This document shows positions 57,652 through 64,000 of a stretch of DNA of 64,000 nt, one piece after another. A model generated the notes under the pieces. It did not search any database. It had not been told where the DNA came from and saw nothing but the letters and a program-made list of their open reading frames with translations. The DNA is from Erinaceus europaeus. Its lineage: Eukaryota; Chordata; Mammalia; Eulipotyphla; Erinaceidae. Location of the stretch: assembly GCF_950295315.1 (NCBI RefSeq), contig NW_026647636.1, positions 1 to 64,000 on the forward strand. Reading direction: 5' to 3'. Made by a program: the position numbers and the translations under genes. Positions within the stretch are counted from its first letter, which is position 1. The number at the start of each line of letters is the position of its first letter.

Positions 57652-58080
57652 ATTATTTAATTAGCTATGCAGGGTGAGGTGGGGGGGGGTTGGCTACTCA
57701 GAAAGAAAAAAGGCCAGAGGTTTCAGAAGGATATAGACTTAGAATGAATGATACTCCCTGGAGGGACAGGAATTTGGTAAAGAAAGAGGCTCCTAGCAGG
57801 GGAGCCTGCTAGAAGCTGGTCCCCAGGGACTAGTTATGGGGCGGGGGGGGGGGTAGAGGGAGGAGATATGCTTAAAAATTAAAAGGAAAAAAATTTTTCC
57901 CCTTTTTTCCTACTCTAATTCTTAACCCAATTTAAGTTATGGTCACCTCCTTGGTGTTACCGCTCGGACCCCTTATTGATTGGCCTAATAAATGCAGATA
58001 ATCCTACCGTTTCCAGGAGATGTGGTTAGAGCTCAAGCCACTAGCAGATTCTCAGTCCGCCATCTTCCCCCAAGCCCTGT
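56388..58080 (-). promoter_or_regulatory. L1-C 5'UTR with internal tandem duplication
   Basis: A block containing 'ttatgcaaat', 'ctgtatattctatggg' and 'agcagtgaaaggaaaggttt' occurs twice, at about 56641-56990 and 57291-57680. The anchors are 650 bases apart on one side and 701 on the other. L1-A has this block once (about 3480-3740, other strand). The YY1-type module occurs once, at the outer end (57900-58075), without the CpG-rich spacer of L1-A. Promoter activity is inferred from the L1 family. Confidence 0.75.
57617..57655. repeat. (TTTA)n simple repeat
   Basis: Inside the second copy of the L1-C 5'UTR duplication. Confidence 0.9.
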
Positions 58081-58109
58081 CAATGCTTATTTTAATAAAT
58101 CATTTTTCC

Positions 58110-58203
58110 CAGACTAGGGAGATATAGTGTAGTGATTATATAAAATGCCAAAAAGTCCCAGGTTCAATCCCTAACACCATCATAAGCCAGAGCATAGAAA
58201 TGG
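58110..58203 (+). mobile_element. Group C SINE
   Basis: 'gactagggagatatagtgta', 'aaagtcccaggttcaatccc', 'taacaccatcataagccaga' is the group C order, cut short by the next SINE. Confidence 0.78.
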
Positions 58204-58207
58204 TCTG

Positions 58208-58430
58208 AAGGGCACTGGTGGTGGTGCACTGGGTTGAGCACACATGTTACAAAGTGCAAGGACCTGTTCCGAGTCCCTGATCCCCACATGCATGGGGAAA
58301 GCTTCACAAAAGGTGAAGCAGGGCTTCAAGTGTCTCTCTGTCTTTCTTCTTATTACCCCTCCCCTGTCAATTCCTAGCTGTCACTAGCCAATAAAAAAGG
58401 AGGAAAAATAGAAGTTGTTTAGCAAAAATA
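58208..58430 (+). mobile_element. Group B SINE
   Basis: 'gcactggtggtggtgcactg', 'gatccccacatgcatgggg', 'aaagcttcacaaaaggtgaa', CT-rich middle, 'ctgtcactagccaataaaa' tail. Confidence 0.9.
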
Positions 58431-58794
58431 AATAAGCAAACAAAATAATGAGCAAATAAATAGAAGTTATCTCTCCATAGCACACATTAATTCATGAACC
58501 AGTATTAATGACAGACAAATTAGAAGTGCCAATTTTGGTACTATTTTAATTACCTGATTCTATTTTTCACCTATTTTTTGGTTGATCTGTCAACATTTTC
58601 ATTCAGATTTATAGGCTTCGTTAAGTCTACAAATTTTGTCTGGGCACTGATAATTGTTTCTTCTGTGTGTACTGTTATTGTCTTAGAGGATAACTGATTT
58701 CCCTTCCTTGCATCCAAAATAAGCAAAGAGCTATATTTTAAAACAAAAGTTGAATTTTTAAAACTTGCTGCTTTTTGTGTTACTTAAATATGCA
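58431..58794. other. Gene-free stretch
   Basis: AT-rich, nothing recognised. Confidence 0.5.
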
Positions 58795-59330
58795 ACTATC
58801 CTGGTTAAGGAACCAAACACACCCATCCAAAAAGATTTGTGTATACCTATGTTCATAGCAGCACAATTTTTGATAGCCAAAACCTGGAAGCAACCCAGGT
58901 GTCCAATAACGGATAAGTGGCGGAGCAAGTTATGGACTATATACACAATAAAATACTATTCAGCTATTTAAAATGGTGATTTCACTGTTTTCAACCTATC
59001 TTGGATGGATCTTGAAGAAATCATGTTAAGTTAAATAAGTCAGAAACAGAAGGATGAATTTGGGATGATCTCATTCACAGACAGATGTTGAAAAACAAGA
59101 TCAGAAGGGAAAACACTAAGTAGAACTTGGACTGGAGTTGGTGTATGCACTAAAGTAAAAGACTTGGGGGGTGGGTTGGAGGAGGGGGTTCAGGTTCTAG
59201 AGCTTGATGGCAGAGGACCTAGTGGGGGTTGTACTGTTATTTGGAAAACTGGGAAATGTTATGCATGTACAAACTATTGTATTTACTGTTGACTGTAAAA
59301 CATTAATCCCCCAATAAAGGAATAAAAATA
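58795..59330 (+). mobile_element. Old L1 3' end: ORF2 terminus plus complete short 3'UTR
   Basis: 58810-59095 matches the last 290 bases of ORF2 ('tggaagcaacccaggtgtcc', 'aatactattcagctattta', 'atttgggatgatctcattca'). The 3'UTR that follows is only about 230 bases and ends 'attaatcccccaataaagg'. It gives the reference for the solo tails at 31528-31735 and 37367-37548. Confidence 0.85.
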
Positions 59331-59757
59331 TGTGCAACTAATAAGTCATACTCTACCTTTTCCTGACAGCTTTAAATTTATTTTACCATAACACTTTAGG
59401 TTCTAATAATTGAATATTTATAACTGAATAAATGATTATGCTGCTTCTTTAGAAGTGGATAGCTATATTACTAGAATTATTTTATGAAAATACTATATTT
59501 TTGGTAAATAAATATGTAGTTCTGCTTATAATGTGTTTTGTTTTGTATTTTTTACCAACCCCTGTGCTGGTAAGAATATTCAAGAATATTATAAGTTTGC
59601 TAACTTACTCTTTGAAATTTACATTTAGATTTAATTGAAATAATATGCACAGTAAATCCTTTGAAGAAGCATGGCAATGCAAATTTTTCTTTCCTATCAG
59701 AGTTGTTGCTGGGATTCTATACTGTTAAGATACCTCTGCTCTCCAAAAAACACTTTT
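59331..59757. other. Gene-free stretch
   Basis: Nothing recognised. Confidence 0.5.
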
Positions 59758-59893
59758 TCTAGAAAGTGAGAGGCAGAGAGGGAGAGAGACTGAAATAACA
59801 CAGCACTGCTTCCCTACTCATAAAGCTTCCTTCTGCAGCCAATCTCATATAATGTGTGCCCTCCACTGGGTGAACCACCTGCCGGCTGGCCCA
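59758..59893 (-). mobile_element. Group B SINE, shortened
   Basis: GA-rich complement of the CT part, 'agcactgcttccctactcat', 'aaagcttccttctgcag', then the head end 'gggtgaaccacctgccggct'. Internal deletions. Confidence 0.72.
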
Positions 59894-60929
59894 TAGCAAT
59901 GCAAATGTTTAATGCATTCCAAGTAAACAATCTAAAAACTGCTCGCTGGCTTCTGTTTTTATAATTTATATATATAAATACTTTGTACAAAATAAATAGT
60001 ACACTGTATCATCTCTTCAATTATCTAAGCAGGTAATCAGTAGTAATTATGGTAAAACAGAGCAATTATTGCCGTCCTCCTGTCAAATGAACCTGTCCTG
60101 TGTAGTTTTCAGTGTAACAACCACAGCTTGTTTGACAGGCAGACGTGTTTCTATGTATGTTAGAATAATTAGATTAATTTAATACAAACATCAACATATA
60201 CTAGGAGAGGTTCCAGTAAAATATGAGAAAGTGCCACTGCTTGGGGAATGTAATGAAATGGATGCACACATCTTATTCATTATTGATACATTCATTTTTC
60301 TCACTCTGTGCCAATACATCTGTGTCTATTCTGTTGTGAGATTTGAATTTCTCTGGTGAGACTTAGATTGTTATGCTAATAGGAAATAAGTTGAATTTAG
60401 AGGTGATGGTCAATTATAGTACAATGTGGAAAGGTGCTGGATACATTATTTTTAAGAAAACAAATTTTCTGAGTAGCACTTGCACTGTTTTTTGATACTC
60501 TGTGTTTATTAACTGTCTTCTATAATTCTGAAAGTTAGATATATGCCAGAGATATATCTCTGTGAAGTTATTCCAGCAGACTATAGAGGCCAGATGTGAG
60601 CAGTGAAGTAGAAGACTAAGAGAACTATTAAATCTTAATAGTGATTCTATAATGGAGAAAGGATACACCATATTTCTGATTCTTTATCTCAACTATAATG
60701 CTAGGATGATTTTATGTTTTCATGAATATAAAGCTATGAAATGTGTTTGCTTCAGATCCCAGCACTTTAGAAACTCCCTGTTATGATGGAAAAAATAACT
60801 TTTTTGTGTAAGGAAAGTCCTGGGCAGGGTGCCAGTGACAGGTGTTTTCTAATGCCTCTTGTCAGTGTTTAGTGAATACTTGGGGACACCAGCATACTTA
60901 ATATGGCGATTCTGGGCTAGCAAGGGGGA
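59894..60929. other. Gene-free stretch with a 9-bp inverted repeat
   Basis: 60060-60200 has more balanced composition than its surroundings and carries cctgtcaaa (60079-60087) and tttgacagg (60131-60139) as exact inverted copies, near TAATTA-like motifs. It could be a conserved non-coding element; there is no proof here. Confidence 0.45.
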
Positions 60930-61260
60930 TTATACCTGCTTAGTGCACTTGTTGTGTCGCACATGTGACCAAGGTGTGGAACCAGCCCCCATGGCACTAG
61001 ACAAAGCCCTCTCTCTCCCTCCCTCTCCTCTCCTCTCCTCTCCTCTCCTCTCCTCTCCTCTCCTCTCCTCTCCTCTCCTCTCCTCTCCTCTCCTCTCCTC
61101 TCCTCTCCTCTCCTCTCCTCTCCTCTCCTCTCCTCTCCTCTCCTCTCCTCTTCTCTCTCTCTCTCTCCCCCTCCCTCCCCCTCTTTCTCTTTCCCTCCTT
61201 CCCCCTCTCCCTCCCTCTCTTGTCCTCTCTCTCTCCCTCTTTCTCCCTTTTTAGGTCTCC
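60930..61260 (+). mobile_element. SINE relic with expanded CT-rich region
   Basis: A diverged tRNA-like head ('cctgcttagtgcacttgttg', 'cacatgtgaccaaggtgtgg', 'aaccagccccca') followed by a CT-rich region that contains the pentanucleotide array. Confidence 0.55.
61015..61151. repeat. (TCCTC)n pentanucleotide array
   Basis: About 26 near-perfect TCCTC units. A pure pyrimidine tract that gives a long artificial ORF on each strand. Confidence 0.97.
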
Positions 61261-61957
61261 CTTTGTCTCTCATGAATCACCTCTATGCCCCCCCTCCAAG
61301 CATCCTTTCTCTTAGATTGGAGAAATAAATCTGTTATCCTATGTCTCAGTCCTGTGACTCTTTCCACAAATGACATTAGTCCTCACTAGTCAAGAGGTTT
61401 CTTGCTGATATTATCACTTTATGATTAATATAAGAGAAAATATTACTGCAGACAATTCACTCGTTCTGCTAAATCCTAAATTAAAAAAAAGATTATTATG
61501 ATTATGTTGTAATGGCACATTTGCAAGCCACTACAGAACTGAACTTGTTAAAGATACAAGGGATTCTGTGAAATTATCTAATATTATTGATATTCTCATT
61601 ATGTGGGAAATGATATTCTCATTTCAGTCTCTGCTTCAATTTCTCTTCTTCATTAGAATAAGCCAGTCATCTCTCTACTTCTTGATCTCATTAACAATTA
61701 TATTGCACATTTTCTCTTAACTCAAGTTCACATTTCAGCTGTTCTTTTTCCCTGCTTTCCTGTGGATAAATCCTTCCTATCTTTATGTCTCATCTTCTCA
61801 CTGAGACATTTCCTGATGGGTCTGTCTAATTTGAACATTCCTTGACATCATTTTCTATTATATTACCTCAATTATTTCTCTTAACACCTAACATTGAGAA
61901 TTTCCCTCTTAATTTATATAAGTTCTAATTTTCTACCTTATTAAAATATAAGCCTCT
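61261..61957. other. Gene-free stretch
   Basis: Nothing recognised; no ORF of 60 codons lies wholly within it. Confidence 0.5.
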
Positions 61958-62175
61958 AGAGCTGGGAAGTGGTGTACCTGCTTGAGCACACACTTTTACA
62001 GTGCACAAGGTTCAAGCACAAGGACCCTGATTCAAGCACAAAGACCTAACTGCTGGGGAAAAAAAAAGCTTTGCCAGTGGTGAAACAGCATAAGTCTCTT
62101 CCTCTCTCTCTCTCTCTGTCCCCCCATTACCTCTGTTTCTATCTCAAATAAATACATAGGTAAATAAATCATTTA
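61958..62175 (+). mobile_element. Group B SINE with a small internal duplication
   Basis: 'gagctgggaagtggtgtacc', 'tgcttgagcacacac', then 'ggttcaagcacaaggaccct' followed by a second 'gattcaagcacaaag' copy, 'agctttgccagtggtgaaac', a CT-rich middle and an AAATA tail. Confidence 0.85.
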
Positions 62176-62269
62176 AACTATAAGCTCCTTTGAATTATTG
62201 TTTTTTTCTGATTTTACTCCATGTGTACTTATATAGTTTTCGGCCCTAGAATAACACTTGAAATTTAAG

Positions 62270-62510
62270 GGTCAGAGAACTAGCCCAATGGTTGGGGTGA
62301 ATGCTTTGCCATGCATATAGTACAAATTCACGTTCCAAAACCACACGAGATTTGCTATAGCACCCCTGAAGGAAGCTCCAATACTGTGTTTTATTTCTCT
62401 CTTCATTTATCTATATCTGTATCTGTTTCTGCATCAGTATCTGTATCTATATCTGCATCTGTCTGTGTACCTATATCTTTATATTTCTGAATGAAAAATT
62501 TATCCAAAGC
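62270..62510 (+). mobile_element. Group D SINE with (ATCTGT)n tail
   Basis: 'gggtcagagaactagcccaa', 'gaatgctttgccatgcatat', 'gcacccctgaaggaagctcc', 'aatactgtgttttatttctc', then repeated 'tatctgtatctg' units. Confidence 0.68.
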
Positions 62511-63694
62511 CTCAGCACTAGTATGTAATAGCCACAAATTTGTCTTTAGTCTAATCAAGCATAAATTGATGAGATGTCTTCTAATAATCTAATCTTAGTG
62601 ATTACTTCATTAAAATAAGTGCAAGCCCTATGTATTTTAACACAAAAGTGGACAAATATAAATATATGCATTTGTAATGATGTACACATTGCATACATTA
62701 TGAGTTAGTAAACCTTTATAATGTTTGTAGCTACTCAACTAAAAAATGGATTTTCAATTTGGTACACACTGGGTAATGTTCTTAGGGACAGGCCTGGTAC
62801 ATTAACTAACCACACATTGTCAATTAATTGTTTTGTGTTATCATGTATTTCCTTCCTAAGGAACACTGGCCCTGAGGGCTTTCCCAAAAATCTAGTAAGT
62901 TTTTTGCAATAATCTGACTATGTAAAAATATACTCTGAAATAGTTTAGGTCATCTAGAATCAGATTGTTTAATTGTCCAGATATATTCATTTTAACATTG
63001 AACTTTTGACATCTTGGTGGAATATGTACAATAAAGCTACATTGAACACACTGTAGTTTTACAAAACGTAAAACTAGAATATTTGACATAAAGAAGAAAT
63101 TTTTTAAAGTTGTGAGAGACAGGTGGAAAAATGTGTGAGGTAGACTGTGAAAAACAAGTATATGTCAAGTGAATGTTAGTCCACAGCTTAATTATAGACT
63201 CAGTACAGTCATCAAATAATATAACAAACTATTTGCACAGGATTCCTAGTGATGTCCAGAATATTCATAATTATTATACATGTGTTATTTTAATTGATCT
63301 CAAGACAAATATTTTTATAATTCAAAATGATACCTTTTGGTATCTCCCTATATATAAAGGCATTTTTAAAAAAATCTTATCTAACCTAAATCTCTCCTCC
63401 AATCTTTCAATCAATTTTTTTGCACTTAGCTGGTAGGAGATTAAATAACAGATCACTATTTTTCTATAAAATAATTTGACCTTAGGTTAGATGTGATTTT
63501 AAGATTGCCATGAAGTAGAAAATAATTAAATTCTCATTGACATATAGAAGCTTGAATTCATACATCAATATGAATTTATTTGAAGATACATAACCAATTT
63601 TGAAGTAAACATGAAGTACCTGGTGCAGTGATACCCAAAGCACTTCTTTTGCTGATACATTTTTACCCTTAAATAACAGCATTTATGATAAGTA
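62511..63694. other. Gene-free AT-rich stretch
   Basis: Short ORFs (63-87 codons) without motifs. No repeat recognised. Confidence 0.5.
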
Positions 63695-63870
63695 GGCTGA
63701 CAGGTTAGCTCACCTGAGAAGGTGACTGCTTTGCCACTCACTACTTAGTTTGAAGCATGGTCCCCACCAAACTGTAGAAAGTTTTAGTGCTGTGTTGTCA
63801 TTCTCTTTCTTTCTCTCTCTCTCTCTCATTCTATTTGAAAAAGTTCATAAAGGTGAAACCTCAGTGAAAA
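63695..63870 (+). mobile_element. Group D SINE
   Basis: 'gacaggttagctcacctgag', 'gactgctttgccactcacta', 'agaaagttttagtgctgtgt', a CT-rich part, 'tctatttgaaaaagttcata'. Confidence 0.7.
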
Positions 63871-63889
63871 CAGAAATAACAAATAAAGG

Positions 63890-64000
63890 GCTGTGCTCGA
63901 TGGCATAATAAGTGTGCAAAGAAACTCTCACGCCTAAAGCTCTAAAGTCTCACGTTCAGTCACCCACGACATGACATCATAAACCAAAATTGACCAGTAA
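63890..64000 (+). mobile_element. Group C SINE, cut by the window end
   Basis: 'gggctgtgctcgatggcata', 'ctcacgcctaaagctctaaa', 'gtctcacgttcagtcaccca' follow group C; the 3' part lies outside the window. Confidence 0.65.

Larger units (their letters stand above)
50229..58080 (-). mobile_element. L1-C, full-length LINE-1, both ORFs broken
   Basis: Minus-strand order: 5'UTR 58080-56388, ORF1 relic 56387-55477, ORF2 relic 55417-51591, 3'UTR 51590-50250, A-rich tail. The duplication caatgcttatttt lies at 50216-50228 and 58081-58093. The nick site TATTTT/AATAAA is the textbook L1 endonuclease site. The 5' end carries the complement of AAGATGGCGG (58060-58070), as in L1-A. The close similarity to L1-A along its length puts both in one subfamily, but it has more stops and frameshifts. 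Confidence 0.97.

Noticed and set aside
60859..61273. 131- and 118-codon frames on opposite strands
   Set aside because: Both are translations of the (TCCTC)n array, which stays open in all frames for trivial reasons.

Overview
The window is mammalian genomic DNA, AT-rich by eye, with no recognisable cellular protein-coding gene, rRNA, functional tRNA or CRISPR array. The organism is most likely a hedgehog (Erinaceidae, probably Erinaceus). This is an inference from two things: the abundant tRNA-derived SINE whose head reads like 'ggagtcgggcggtagcgcag' and whose tail is rich in AACA/AATAAT units, which I recognise from memory as the hedgehog ERI-type SINE, and the companion L1 family with a very long 3'UTR. 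I could not run a search to confirm it.

Roughly half of the window (an estimate by eye) is retroelement. Three L1 copies of one young-looking lineage dominate. L1-A (2662-10190, +) is near full length. It has an open 304-codon ORF1, an ORF2 with at least four breaks, a chimeric-looking 5'UTR, and a short 3' transduction ending in its own AATAAA and second poly(A). It sits inside an older SINE. L1-C (50229-58080, -) is full length with clear target-site duplications (TSDs), but both ORFs are broken and its 5'UTR carries an internal tandem duplication. L1-B (44927-47245, -) is 5' truncated and 5' inverted (twin priming) and shares its target site with an adjacent SINE, giving three copies of one 16-bp TSD.

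At 28075-30975 there is a nested stack. An old minus-strand L1 3'UTR is split by a half-L1 (ORF1 plus 3' tail, no ORF2), and that carries a short insert sharing its 3' end with a discrete (GAA)n-tailed element at 43809-44001. The (GAA)n-tailed element has its own TSD, a tail unlike the L1 poly(A), and a nick site unlike the L1 preference.

The rest is about 37 SINE copies that I sort into four tRNA-derived groups (A-D, my labels), several older L1 tails of at least three 3'UTR types, one probable MLT1-like LTR relic, simple repeats and long gene-free AT-rich stretches. The L1 machinery probably moved the SINEs and the half-L1, because poly(A)-like tails, TSDs and TTTT/AA-like nick sites are shared. 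I found no new multi-gene system. The points worth following up concern retroelement biology: the same-site double insertion, the modular 5'UTRs, the half-L1 and the (GAA)n-tailed element. All coordinates were read by eye, and edges may be off by a few to some tens of bases.
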